64,000 nucleotides of DNA, taken from NCBI RefSeq assembly GCF_005780165.1, contig NZ_VAUV01000020.1, positions 22,170 through 86,169 of the forward strand. The letters are read 5' to 3'. Every line of letters begins with the position of its first letter. Position 1 is the stretch's first letter. Of the stretch, positions 29,420-38,515 are shown piece by piece. The position numbers were made by a program, and so were the translations under genes. This DNA is from Phragmitibacter flavus. GTDB taxonomy: Bacteria; Verrucomicrobiota; Verrucomicrobiia; Verrucomicrobiales; Verrucomicrobiaceae. Below the pieces are notes generated by a model that did not search any database, was not told where the DNA came from, and worked only from the letters and a program-made list of their open reading frames with translations.

Positions 29420-31981
29420 TTAACGGCGGCGCTGGATAAGGAGGGCGCCAAGTGCGCCAATTAGGAGCAGCATGCGCGAAGGTTCAGGAATGGCGTCGGC
29501 GATGGTGAGGTAAAGTCCGTCGGAGGTGGTGTAGCTGTTCCAGACGAGATTGGGCGCGAGGGTGGGGAGGAGGGCTGGGTTGATGGTCGGCGTGCCAGTG
29601 GAGGTGGGGGCACCGGTCCAGTCGATGAGCTTCCAAGTGTCGTTGATCGCCCAGGTGGTGGTGGTGAGGCCGGTGGCTGAGACTTGCAGAATGCTGTTGG
29701 TGAGATCGACGCCGGTGTTCGAGTAAACGCGCAAACGATCGTTTTCAGCGAGTGACGTTGATGAGCCATCATTGCCGAACAGGTCGAACTGAAGGGTGCC
29801 GAACAGGCTGACGTCGAGGGCGGTGGGGGCAAGGGCGTCGCCGATGGTGAGGATTTGAGGGCCTCCGGCGTTCAAACCATGGGTGCTGCCAACCATGAGG
29901 TTGGTTCCCTGATTGATGGTGATGTTTTTGCCTGCGCCGCCGAGGAGGGTGCCGTTGCCTCCGAGCGTGGCGTTGCTGCCAGTGAGGCTGGTCAGGCTGC
30001 CGCTGCCGGTGGCTGATCCGGTGGTGTTGTTGGCGAGCAGGGTGCCGCCATTGAGAGCGGTATTGCTGGTGTAGGTGTTGGCGGCGTTGAGTGTGAGTTT
30101 GCCGGTTCCAATTTTGGTAAGGTGGGAGGTGTCGTTGGTGCTGGAGACAACGGCGTCGATGGTGAGGTCGCCACTGCCACCGATGGAGGAGGCGCTGGCG
30201 AGGTTGACGGAGGAGAGGTTGGCGACGGCGGTGTTGGTTCCGGGTCCGCTAAGGGTGACGGTGGGGGCTGAAGTGTATCCGCTGCCGGCGTTGGTGACCG
30301 CGACTTCAGCGGCGAAATTGTTGTTGTTGGTGGTGAAGGTGGGATTGACGACACCATTGACGTTGCCTGAGCCGGGGACGGCGAAGGAAATCGAGGGGGC
30401 GGAGGTGAAGCCACTGCCCATGCTGAGGATTTCCACACCGGTGACAACGCCGCCTGCGACGGTCACCTTGGCGGAGGCACCCTGGCCGCCGCCAGCGGTG
30501 ATGTTCGGGGTGGAGTAGGTGTTGGAGCCGGTGCCGGTTTGATTGCTGCCGCCGTCGGTGACAGTAAAGCTGGCTGCGGTGACGCCGAGGGTGGCGACGG
30601 CTGATGCCCCGGTTCCGCCGCCGCCAGAGATGGTGACGGTGGGCGTGGTGCCTCCGACGTTGGCGCTGGAGGAGGTGACGGTGATGGAGGCGATGCCGTT
30701 GCCGATGCTGGCTTCAGTGGCGCTGTTGTTGGTGAGGGCTCCCACTCCGCCATTTCCGGTGCCGTTGAGGGTGAAGACTTCGTTGACGTTGGTCTGGCCG
30801 TTGAGGTCGAGGGTGCCGGTGGTGACGGTGGTGCCGCCATTGGTGCCGTTGGTGGTGAAGCCGGTGCTGCCGAGGGCTTGGGAGTTGCCGATGATGAGGG
30901 TGCCGCCGTTGACAATCGTCTGGCCGGCGTGGGTGTTGGCGCCGTTGATGGTCCAGGTGCCGGTGCCGGCTTTGGTGACGGTCATTTTGGCCTGGTTGGT
31001 GATGGCGCCGTTGACGATGCCATTGCCGATTCCTTGCAGTCCGAGGCTTGAGAAGCGGTCGCGTGAGGAGGTGGTGATGTTGCCGTTGAAGGTGGCGGTT
31101 TCGCCTGCGACGGCATTTTCGAGGATGCCACCGCCATAGTTGCCCATGCCGGCAAGGTTGCTGCCGCCGACGGAAGAGGTGCCGTTGGCGATGTTGATGG
31201 TGCGGTTGGTGGTGCCGGAGCCTGCGGTGCCGTAGCTGCCGCCGAGGATGGCGTAGTCGTTGGTGAGGCGCAGGGTGGCGACGCTGACGGACTGGGCGTA
31301 GGATTGGCCGAGGGTGATGGTGGTGCCTCTGCCGATGGCGGAGTTGACGCCGCTGTTGGCGATGTTGTTGACGCTAAGGACGCCGGCTGCGGCGCGGGCT
31401 TCGCCTGCAAAACTGTTGTTGGGATTGGAGAGGGTCAGGGTGCCGCCATTGGTGCGATAGACGTAGGCGCTGACGACGCCTTCCATGGTGACGTTGCCGC
31501 CAGTAACGTAGAAGGTGCCGGAGCCGGTGATGTCGCCTGTGAAGGTGAGGGTGGTGGAGCCGGCACTGGAGACGGCGCGGTTTCCGCCAGTAAGGGTGTT
31601 GATGTCGAATTCGATACGCTGATTGTTGGCGCTGCTGTTGGCGATTGCTCCGTTGGTGTTGAGGGTGATGCTGTTGTCGCCGGTGAGGGTGAAGGCGGAG
31701 GCTCCAGCGAGGAATGTTATGGAGTTGACGGCGTAGCCGGCGGCAAAGTCGTTGGTAAGGGTGGCGGCTCCGGTGTTGGAGAATTGCAGGGCGAAGCTGC
31801 CAGCGGAGATGTCGAAAGGGGTGGTGGCTCCGCTAATCCAATTGGCGGAGTCATTCCAGTTGTCGGCGGCTCCGTTGCCATTCCAAAGCGCCTGGGCGCT
31901 TACTGTTTGGGTGAGGGTCGCGGCGAAAAGGAGCGATAGAAAACTGCGGCGCAGGGTTTGGAGAGGGTTGAGTGGGGTCAT
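29420..31981 (-). CDS. Autotransporter-associated beta-strand-repeat protein with PEP-CTERM anchor
   Basis: 853 residues. A signal peptide (about 1-29, ending VSA-Q) precedes a long run of beta-helix repeats of the autotransporter-associated type (for example TKAGTGTWTINGANTHAGQT, KIGTGKLTLNAANTYTSNT). A different module lies at about 430-620, rich in Gly/Ser/Thr and containing the pattern GSG(Y/F)TSAP(T/S)(V/I). The protein ends with PEP-CTERM: IPEPS, helix MLLLIGALGALL, QRRR. There is no outer-membrane barrel, so anchoring should go through exosortase rather than an autotransporter route. A surface or matrix role is inferred. Confidence 0.9.
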   Translation of the reverse strand: MTPLNPLQTLRRSFLSLLFAATLTQTVSAQALWNGNGAADNWNDSANWISGATTPFDISAGSFALQFSNTGAATLTNDFAAGYAVNSITFLAGASAFTLTGDNSITLNTNGAIANSSANNQRIEFDINTLTGGNRAVSSAGSTTLTFTGDITGSGTFYVTGGNVTMEGVVSAYVYRTNGGTLTLSNPNNSFAGEARAAAGVLSVNNIANSGVNSAIGRGTTITLGQSYAQSVSVATLRLTNDYAILGGSYGTAGSGTTNRTINIANGTSSVGGSNLAGMGNYGGGILENAVAGETATFNGNITTSSRDRFSSLGLQGIGNGIVNGAITNQAKMTVTKAGTGTWTINGANTHAGQTIVNGGTLIIGNSQALGSTGFTTNGTNGGTTVTTGTLDLNGQTNVNEVFTLNGTGNGGVGALTNNSATEASIGNGIASITVTSSSANVGGTTPTVTISGGGGTGASAVATLGVTAASFTVTDGGSNQTGTGSNTYSTPNITAGGGQGASAKVTVAGGVVTGVEILSMGSGFTSAPSISFAVPGSGNVNGVVNPTFTTNNNNFAAEVAVTNAGSGYTSAPTVTLSGPGTNTAVANLSSVNLASASSIGGSGDLTIDAVVSSTNDTSHLTKIGTGKLTLNAANTYTSNTALNGGTLLANNTTGSATGSGSLTSLTGSNATLGGNGTLLGGAGKNITINQGTNLMVGSTHGLNAGGPQILTIGDALAPTALDVSLFGTLQFDLFGNDGSSTSLAENDRLRVYSNTGVDLTNSILQVSATGLTTTTWAINDTWKLIDWTGAPTSTGTPTINPALLPTLAPNLVWNSYTTSDGLYLTIADAIPEPSRMLLLIGALGALLIQRRR

Positions 31982-32117
31982 GAACGCGTGGCGGGTCGGA
32001 GGGAATTTTTATGATAAGGGAAAAGGGGGAGAATCACAGTCATTTTAAGGGTGAGGTTGGATTTTGTTGCTGGTGGGACGGGGTTTGGCTGGACAGTAAA
32101 TGGTTGAGGCTGAGAGA

Positions 32118-34031
32118 ATGTGGTCAATGAGATGCTGTTTGTTGCTCGGTTTGCTGATTGTTTTGTGTCGAGGGGTTTGCCTTGCGGCGGAGGTGGATCC
32201 GGATGCGTGGGTGACGCGATCGTTTTGGATGCCGGGTGGGATGGTGTCGGTGGAAGCGGGGTGGGGTGATGAGACGGGGCGGTTGGTGGAGTTGCCGCGA
32301 AAGGGTGCTTCTGAAGGTGAGTGGGTATCGGTGCTACGGATGCACACGGAGTGGATGAAGAGACAGCTTGGGGGTGGTTTGGTGAGCTTTCCTGAAGGAA
32401 CGGTGTTGGTTTATGATCGTAAAAGCGACACGCTGGCGATGCGATCGACGGTGGCGGGAATGCAGTGGGCGGAAACATTGGAGAAATCGGCGCTCGACAA
32501 GGTGCAGCGCTCGTTGGTGTTCCGTTTGGAGGTGGTGGAAGGGGATGCTGGGATGATACAGGAGATGGTGAGCGAGGCGGCAGATTTAAGGGAGCATGGG
32601 GAGATTTGGAAGCGGTTGGAGGGGTTGATCAAGGAGGAGAAGTTGCTGGTGCGTGAAACGTCGCGGCTTGAGGTGAAGTCGGGTCAGCGAGGGGTGTTGG
32701 AGACAGGGAAGAGGTTGACGGAGTTTGTGTCAGTATCGGTGGATGCAGAGGGTCGGATGGAGCTGGTGGAAGAAGAGAGGCGGGCGGGAATGAGGTTGGA
32801 GGTTGATCCAGTATTGAGGCCTGATTTGAATCAGGTGGATGTGAATTATGTTTGGAGTGATGACGACGCGCCTTCAGCGAAGAGGATGAAAATTTTGAGG
32901 TCGAAGCCGGGGGATCTGGGGATTGAGATGCCGGTATTAGATGGAAGCGGCGTGTCGGTGACAACCACCGGGACTTTTCTTGATGGGGATGTGAGGTTGG
33001 TAGGGGTGTGGTCGGTGGGAGTTGTTGCGAGGAGGATGCGGGCGGCGTTTTTGAAGTGTGAGGTGGTGCCTCTGTTTGCGAAGAAGGCGGACGAGCGGTT
33101 GGAGGAGGGGTTGAAGAAATATGCGGATCTGGTGGAGATAATTCCGGTAGAGAAGAAGAGCGGCGTGGATGGAGGTTTGAAGGTGCGGGTGTTTTCGGTG
33201 CCGGGCGATTTTTTGATCCAGCATGTGATGGTGGGGGAAGATGGCACACCGGTGGATCCGTTTTCGAATACCCCTACCAAGCGGGTGTTTTCGTCGGCTC
33301 GTGAAGTTTTGGAGGGGTGGGGGATTCAGTTTCCTGAAGGCGCAGAGGCGGTGTTTTCAGCGGCAAGCGGAACACTGTGGGTAAAGAATACGGAGGAGAC
33401 TTTGGAGGCGATCGAGATGTATGTGGGGCACCCTCGCAAAAGACCGCTCACTCTGTCTGCGACGGTCCGGGTGGTTCAGGGGGATAGTGCGTTGGTGAGG
33501 GAATTGATGGGGCGGATGGGGGAGAGCGGCGATCATTCGGCGTTGTGGGAAGAGGTGCAGGTGGGGATGAAGGAAGGGAAGTTTTCGGCGGTGGATGCGA
33601 TGCGGTTGGAATGTCGCTCCGGCCAGCGGGCAGTGTTTAAATCGGGAATGGAATTTGGTGATTTTCCGTCTTTGAAATTTGAGGAGGAGGTGCGGCAGGA
33701 TGGGAAGGAGGTGGAGACGGATGGGGAGAGGAAGGGGGTTATGAAATCGAAGTTGGAGACGGGTTGGGCGGGGATGTGTTTCGAGATGGATCCGTTGTTG
33801 GGGCCGGATGGGTTTACGATGGATTTGAATCTGGCTTTTGAGTTTCACCATGCGCCGCCGGATTGGGATGAGGCGAGCGGGGGATGGGAGTTTCGTTGTT
33901 TCGAGACCACGACGAGTTTGACGGTGGAGTCGGGGAGTCAGCGGGTGATCGGGGTTTGGAAACCGGAGGGGGTGCTGGGGGATGTGTTGCAGGTGGCGTT
34001 TTTGAAAATGGTGAGGGTGGGGGGGGAGTAG
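32118..34031 (+). CDS. Exported protein with two tandem secretin-like modules
   Basis: About 637 residues from ATG 32118, which has a GAGG Shine-Dalgarno 8 bases upstream; a longer frame starts at 32100. A signal peptide (MRCCLLLGLLIVLCRGVCLA) is followed by two copies of one layout. Each has an N-domain (LVSFPEGTVLVYDRKSDTL; GIQFPEGAEAVFSAASGTLW), a helical segment (DAGMIQEM; DSALVREL), RLEVKSGQR / RLECRSGQR, then a strand pair and TTTGTFLDGDVRLVGVW / a similar ending. The second copy carries the 'NT-EE-LE-IE-YV' pattern common in Verrucomicrobia exported proteins. The end of each copy looks like a shortened secretin-type beta domain. Function unknown. It is divergent from the PEP-CTERM gene. 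Confidence 0.82.
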   Translation: MWSMRCCLLLGLLIVLCRGVCLAAEVDPDAWVTRSFWMPGGMVSVEAGWGDETGRLVELPRKGASEGEWVSVLRMHTEWMKRQLGGGLVSFPEGTVLVYDRKSDTLAMRSTVAGMQWAETLEKSALDKVQRSLVFRLEVVEGDAGMIQEMVSEAADLREHGEIWKRLEGLIKEEKLLVRETSRLEVKSGQRGVLETGKRLTEFVSVSVDAEGRMELVEEERRAGMRLEVDPVLRPDLNQVDVNYVWSDDDAPSAKRMKILRSKPGDLGIEMPVLDGSGVSVTTTGTFLDGDVRLVGVWSVGVVARRMRAAFLKCEVVPLFAKKADERLEEGLKKYADLVEIIPVEKKSGVDGGLKVRVFSVPGDFLIQHVMVGEDGTPVDPFSNTPTKRVFSSAREVLEGWGIQFPEGAEAVFSAASGTLWVKNTEETLEAIEMYVGHPRKRPLTLSATVRVVQGDSALVRELMGRMGESGDHSALWEEVQVGMKEGKFSAVDAMRLECRSGQRAVFKSGMEFGDFPSLKFEEEVRQDGKEVETDGERKGVMKSKLETGWAGMCFEMDPLLGPDGFTMDLNLAFEFHHAPPDWDEASGGWEFRCFETTTSLTVESGSQRVIGVWKPEGVLGDVLQVAFLKMVRVGGE

Positions 34032-34067
34032 GAAGTTGCAGGGATCTTTGCAGGTGGCAGGACTGAT

Positions 34068-34174
34068 GGGCGCTTCGCGTCGGGTTCCCGGCAGGATGCC
34101 GGGAACGACACTTTCCAGATGCGTGTGCTCCCCATGATTGGACGGCAGGACTGAGAGGGACAGGAATGTCCCTC
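34068..34174. repeat. Dispersed hairpin element (two hairpins)
   Basis: A ~65-base element contains the 10-bp perfect stem GTTCCCGGCA-GGA-TGCCGGGAAC (34084-34106) and ends with GATGCGTGTGCTCCCC. A second hairpin, GAGGGACA-GGAA-TGTCCCTC (34155-34174), follows. It lies between the convergent genes at 34031 and 34180. Close relatives occur at 46124-46188 and 54002-54065. Confidence 0.7.
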
Positions 34175-34179
34175 CTCCT

Positions 34180-35628
34180 TTAGGCCAGGATGCCTTTGAC
34201 GACGTGGCCGTGGACGTCGGTGAGGCGGAACTGGCGGCCTTGGTAGCGATAGGTGAGTTTGGTGTGGTCGATGCCGAGGAGGTGGAGAATGGTGGCCTGG
34301 TGGTCGTGGACGTGGACGGGGTCCTGAGTGATGTTCCAGGCGAAGTCGTCGGTGGCACCGTGGACGTGCCCGGCTTTGACGCCGCCGCCAGCCATCCAGA
34401 GGGAGAAGGCTTTGCCGAAGTGGTCGCGGCCTTTGGGATTGGTGGGGTCGCCTTGACCGAAGGGGGTGCGGCCGAATTCACCGCCCCAGATGACGAGGGT
34501 GTCGTCGAGGAGGCCGCGTTGTTTGAGGTCGGTGACGAGGGCGGCGGAGGGTTGGTCGGTGTCTTTGCACTGGATGGCAAGCTGGGTGTGGAGGTTGTTG
34601 TGCTGGTCCCAACCGGCGTGCATGAGCTGGACGAAGCGGGTGCCGCGTTCGATGAGGCGGCGGGCCATGAGACAGTTGTTGGCGAAGCTGCCTTTCTCGA
34701 GGACGTCGGGGCCGTAGAGGTCGAGGATATGTTGGGGTTCGTCGCTTAGATCGAGGAGATCGGGCACGCTGGTTTGCATGCGATAGGCCATTTCGTATTG
34801 GCTGATGCGGGTGTCGATTTCGGGGTCGCCGTAGTCGGCGAGGTGGGCCTGGTTGATGGAGCGGATGTCGTCGAGAAGGGAGCGACGGGCGGCCTGGCTG
34901 ACGCCGTTGGGATTGGTGAGATAGGGGACGGGATCGCCGGTGCTGCGGAAGCGCACGCCCTGGTAGCGGCTGGGGAGGAAGCCGGAGCCCCAGTAGTAGT
35001 CGAAGAAGAGCTGGCCGCAGGATTTTTGGCGGTCGGACGAGGTCATGACGACGAAGGCGGGGAGGTCTTCGGATTCGGAACCGAGGCCGTAGGTGGTCCA
35101 GGCGCCGAGGCTGGGGCGGCCGGGGATTTGGGAGCCGGTGAGGAAAAAGGTGACGCCGGGGGCATGGTTGACGGCCTCAGTGTTCATGGAACGGATGAGG
35201 CAGAGGTCGTCGGCGATGGCGGCGGTGTGGGGCAGCATGTCGCTGATTTCGATGCCGGATTTGCCGTTTTTGCGGAAGGGCTTGAGGGCGGGGATGATGG
35301 GCCAGGCTTTGTTGCCGGAGGTCATGGTGGAGAGGCGGGTGGTGCCGCGGATGCTCTCGGGGAGGTCCTGCATGGCCATCTTTTGCAGGAGGGGTTTGGG
35401 ATCAAAGAGGTCGACGTGGGAGGGTCCGCCGCCTTGCCAGAGGTAGATGACGCGTTTGGCGTGAGGGGTGGAGGTGGGGTAGCCGGGGATGGCGGGGGCG
35501 TTGCTGTTGCCGGCAAGGGCGTCGTTTTTGATGAGGCTGGAGAGGGCGGCAATGCCGAGGCCGGTGGCCGTTTTGCCGAAGAGTTGGCGTCGGGTGACAC
35601 GGGCTTGGTTGAGCTGGATGGGGTCCAT
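34180..35628 (-). CDS. DUF1501 protein, Tat-exported
   Basis: 482 residues with a twin-arginine-type leader (VTRRQLFGKTATGLGIAAL, 11-29). The whole body is typical of DUF1501: VIYLWQGGGPSHVDLFDPK near residue 60, RFVQLMHAGWDQHNN, and LVIWGGEFGRTP near the end. DUF1501 is a sulfatase/alkaline-phosphatase-fold family of unknown activity, highly expanded in PVC bacteria. It is almost always encoded beside a DUF1549/DUF1553 cytochrome-like protein, exactly as here (gene starting at 38399). Heptamer repeats occupy its leader. Confidence 0.92.
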   Translation of the reverse strand: MDPIQLNQARVTRRQLFGKTATGLGIAALSSLIKNDALAGNSNAPAIPGYPTSTPHAKRVIYLWQGGGPSHVDLFDPKPLLQKMAMQDLPESIRGTTRLSTMTSGNKAWPIIPALKPFRKNGKSGIEISDMLPHTAAIADDLCLIRSMNTEAVNHAPGVTFFLTGSQIPGRPSLGAWTTYGLGSESEDLPAFVVMTSSDRQKSCGQLFFDYYWGSGFLPSRYQGVRFRSTGDPVPYLTNPNGVSQAARRSLLDDIRSINQAHLADYGDPEIDTRISQYEMAYRMQTSVPDLLDLSDEPQHILDLYGPDVLEKGSFANNCLMARRLIERGTRFVQLMHAGWDQHNNLHTQLAIQCKDTDQPSAALVTDLKQRGLLDDTLVIWGGEFGRTPFGQGDPTNPKGRDHFGKAFSLWMAGGGVKAGHVHGATDDFAWNITQDPVHVHDHQATILHLLGIDHTKLTYRYQGRQFRLTDVHGHVVKGILA

Positions 35629-35630
35629 AG

Positions 35631-35664
35631 AAAGGCTAAAGGCTAAAGGCGAAAGGATAAAGGG
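35631..35664. repeat. Intergenic heptamer array
   Basis: Near-perfect units GGCTAAA, GGCTAAA, GGCGAAA and GGATAAA lie immediately upstream of the DUF1501 start. Confidence 0.7.
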
Positions 35665-35678
35665 TGCTTCGGCTGGAT

Positions 35679-35837
35679 CGTCCTCGTTCTCCTACTCGTC
35701 CTCGGATGGGGACTTTGGGTGGGGAGTAGGAGGAGGAGTAAGAGTAAGAGGAGGAGTGGGGTGAGCGCTGGGTGGTTTGGAGACGGGTGAGCGTTTTTTG
35801 GCGCGGGGGGTCGAGGACGAGTAGGAGAACGAGGACG
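35679..35837. repeat. Long inverted repeat with 26-bp perfect arms
   Basis: The arms at 35679-35704 and 35812-35837 are perfect reverse complements, built from CGAGGACGAG-type sequence, with a 107-base G-rich spacer containing GGAGTAGGAGGAGGAGTAAG. Almost the same structure recurs at 41267-41417. It fills the gap between the PSD1 stop and the DUF1501 leader. Confidence 0.8.
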
Positions 35838-35852
35838 AGGACGAGTTTTGAG

Positions 35853-38399
35853 TTATTCGCGTGTTAGGGCGGCGTCGAGGTTGAGGATGGCAAGGCAGAC
35901 AGAGGTCCAGGCGGCGTGGTGAGAGGCGTCGAGTTCGGGGGATGTGGGAGTTGCGCCGACGGTGAGGAGTTTTTTGGCGGCGGAGGGATCGGATTGAAAA
36001 TGTTCGAGCTGGCGGTCGAGCATCTGGCGGAGGCGGGAGAGGTCGGCAGTGGTGGGTTCGCGACTGATGCAGTGCTGCCAGGCGAGGGTGAGACGGATGT
36101 CCGTATCGGCGGTCTGGCGGATGAGGTTGGCGGCGAGGACGCGGGAGGCTTCGACCCAGGTGGGGTCGTTGAGGGTGGTGAGGGCGTGGAGGGGGGTGTT
36201 GGTGAGGCTGGGTTTGACGTTGCAGATTTGGCGGGTGGAGGCGTCGAACATGTTGGCGGGGGCGACGGTGCGACGCCAGAAGGTGTAGAGACTGCGGCGG
36301 TAGAGGTCGGAGCCGGTGGATTGGGGATAGGTGAAGTCGCGTTCTTTGGTTATGGCGAGTCCGTCCCAGATGCCTTCGGGTTGATAGGGGTAGACAGGTT
36401 TGCCGTTGAGTTGAGGGTTGAGCAGGCCGCTGGCGCTGAGGGCGAGGTCACGCAGGATCATGGAAGGGAGGCGCAGACGGCTGGCGCGGGCCATGAGGCG
36501 GTTGTCGCGGTCGTGTTCGAGCTGCTGCGGGGTGATGCGGCTGCTTTGGCGGTAGGTATGGCTGGTGACGATGAGGCGGTGGAGGGGTTTGATGCGCCAG
36601 CCGTTGTCGCGGAATTCGACGGCGAGCCAGTCGAGGAGGTCTTGATGGATGGGGACTTCGCTTTGGACGCCGAGGTCTTCGGAGGTTTTGACGAGGCCGG
36701 TGCCGAAGAAGTGCTGCCACATGCGGTTGACCTGGACGCGGGCGGTGAGGGGATGTTCGGGAAGAAAAAGCCACTGGGCGATGCCAAGGCGGTTTTTGGG
36801 GGCGTCGGCGGGGAGCGGGGGGAGGAAGGCGGGGGTGTTGATGGTGACTTTTTCGGTGGGGCTGAGGTAGTCGCCGCGGTCGAGGACGTGGGTTTCGCGC
36901 GGTTGTTTTTCGTCCATAATCATGACGCGAGGCAGTTCGTCCTTGGCGAAAGTTTCTTCGGCAAGTTTGGCGGCGACGATACGTTTGATGGGGTCGTGTC
37001 CTTTGAGTTTGGGGAGGCGGACGGAGTCGAATTCGACGCGAACGCGGCCTCCGGCATAGGTGTTGGGTTTGGTGTCGCGGGCGGCTTCGATGAGGCGTTT
37101 CCAGTTTTCTTCGAGGGGGTCGGTGGAGGCAAGGATTTGGTCCTCCCACTTGAGCTGAAGCTGGTTGCGCTGGGATTCCCAATCGGGTTCGGCAGCGGTG
37201 ATGGCGTCGGCGGTTTTTTGTTTGAGGGCGGCGAGGCCGAGGTCGAATTCTGGGGTTTTGAGTTCGAGCAGGGGAGGGGCGGAACGGATGCGGGAGCCGC
37301 CGCCGCCGGCGCGACCGGTTTCGGAGACGTTGTTGAAGGCAGCCATCAGGCTGAAGTAGTCGCGGTGGGTGATGGGGTCGTATTTGTGGTCGTGACATTG
37401 CGCGCAGGCGACGGTGAGCCCGAGCCAGGTGGTGCTGGTGACGTCGACGCGGTCGAAGAGGATGACGTTGCGTTGTTCTTCGGCAATGGCGCCGCCTTCG
37501 CCGTTGATGAGGTGGTTGCGGTTGAAGGCGGTGGCGATTTTTTGGTCGTTGGTGGGATTAGGAAGGAGGTCGCCGGCGAGTTGTTCGATGCTGAACTGGT
37601 CGAAGGGCATGTCGGCGTTGAGGGCTTTGACGACCCAGTCGCGCCAGATCCACTGGAAGGTGTCGCCGTCTTGTTGGAAGCCGTTGCTATCGGCGTAGCG
37701 CGCGGCGTCGAGCCAGGGGAGGGCCATGCGTTCGCCGTAGTGGGGGGATTGCAGGAGGCGGTCGACCACTTTCTCATAGGCGTCGGGGGAGGTGTCGGCG
37801 AGGAAGGCGTTGAGTTCGTCGAGGGTGGGGGGGAGGCCGGTGAGGTCGAGGGTGACGCGACGCAGGAGGGTGGAGCGGTCGGCTTCGGGGGAGGGCTGAA
37901 GGTGATGTTCGCGTAATTTGGCGAGGACGAAGCGGTCGATTTCGTTGCGGATGGGGCCGCTGATGTCGGTGGGGACGGCGGGTCGGGTCGGGGCTTCGAA
38001 AGCCCAGTGGTTTTCGAAGGGGGCACCTTGGGCGACCCATTCGATGATGAGGTCTTTTTGGGATTGGGTGAGGGTGCGATGGGAGTCGGGTGGGGGCATC
38101 AACTCGTCGGCATCGTCGCTGAGGATGCGTTGGATGAGCCGGCTTTCGTCGGGTTTGCCGGGGATGATGTTGCCATCGGCACGCTGACCTTTGAGGGTGT
38201 TGAGTTGAAGGTCGGCTTTGCGTTGGTTGCCGTCTTGGCCGTGGCAGTAGAAGCAGTTTTCCGAGAGGATGGGGCGGATGTCGCGATTGTATGAAATGGG
38301 GGCGGGTGCGGCAGACGCGGGTCCTGCCAAGGTCATGATCACAGTGCAGAGCACGGCGATGGTATGGTTGGAGATGAGAAGGCGCGGAAGAAGCATCAC
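35853..38399 (-). CDS. PSD1-type protein: cytochrome c, DUF1549 and DUF1553 domains
   Basis: 848 residues. An N-terminal hydrophobic segment acts as signal. A planctomycete-type cytochrome c domain (about 35-135) has heme motif CFYCH at 49-53 preceded by RDIRPILSEN. DUF1549 follows (LREHHLQPSPEADRSTLLRRVTLDLTG onward; includes ARYADSNGFQQDG and VACAQCHDHKYDPI with another CxxCH), then DUF1553 (about 570-840; LTARVQVNRMWQHFFG). PVC bacteria carry dozens of such proteins beside DUF1501 partners, with suspected roles in polysaccharide or carbon use, none proven. The DUF1501 gene downstream on the same strand is its partner. Confidence 0.93.
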   Translation of the reverse strand: MMLLPRLLISNHTIAVLCTVIMTLAGPASAAPAPISYNRDIRPILSENCFYCHGQDGNQRKADLQLNTLKGQRADGNIIPGKPDESRLIQRILSDDADELMPPPDSHRTLTQSQKDLIIEWVAQGAPFENHWAFEAPTRPAVPTDISGPIRNEIDRFVLAKLREHHLQPSPEADRSTLLRRVTLDLTGLPPTLDELNAFLADTSPDAYEKVVDRLLQSPHYGERMALPWLDAARYADSNGFQQDGDTFQWIWRDWVVKALNADMPFDQFSIEQLAGDLLPNPTNDQKIATAFNRNHLINGEGGAIAEEQRNVILFDRVDVTSTTWLGLTVACAQCHDHKYDPITHRDYFSLMAAFNNVSETGRAGGGGSRIRSAPPLLELKTPEFDLGLAALKQKTADAITAAEPDWESQRNQLQLKWEDQILASTDPLEENWKRLIEAARDTKPNTYAGGRVRVEFDSVRLPKLKGHDPIKRIVAAKLAEETFAKDELPRVMIMDEKQPRETHVLDRGDYLSPTEKVTINTPAFLPPLPADAPKNRLGIAQWLFLPEHPLTARVQVNRMWQHFFGTGLVKTSEDLGVQSEVPIHQDLLDWLAVEFRDNGWRIKPLHRLIVTSHTYRQSSRITPQQLEHDRDNRLMARASRLRLPSMILRDLALSASGLLNPQLNGKPVYPYQPEGIWDGLAITKERDFTYPQSTGSDLYRRSLYTFWRRTVAPANMFDASTRQICNVKPSLTNTPLHALTTLNDPTWVEASRVLAANLIRQTADTDIRLTLAWQHCISREPTTADLSRLRQMLDRQLEHFQSDPSAAKKLLTVGATPTSPELDASHHAAWTSVCLAILNLDAALTRE

Positions 38400-38515
38400 T
38401 ACATCTTACGATGGATGCAGGTGGCTTCCTACTTACTGGAGTTCGTAAACGGGAAAGGGGCCGATTGGTTTTTTCGGGAGCCCGTGAACGGTGCGGAGAG
38501 GATGATGGAAGGAGG

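Noticed and set aside
34138..35646. Long + strand frames opposite the DUF1501 gene
   Set aside because: Same antisense effect; the - strand protein has clear family motifs throughout.
35916..37916. A 666-codon open frame on the + strand, opposite the PSD1 gene
   Set aside because: The product is a Gly/Val/Glu-rich string without motifs, while the opposite strand gives an excellent PSD1 protein. It arises from high G content and codon bias.
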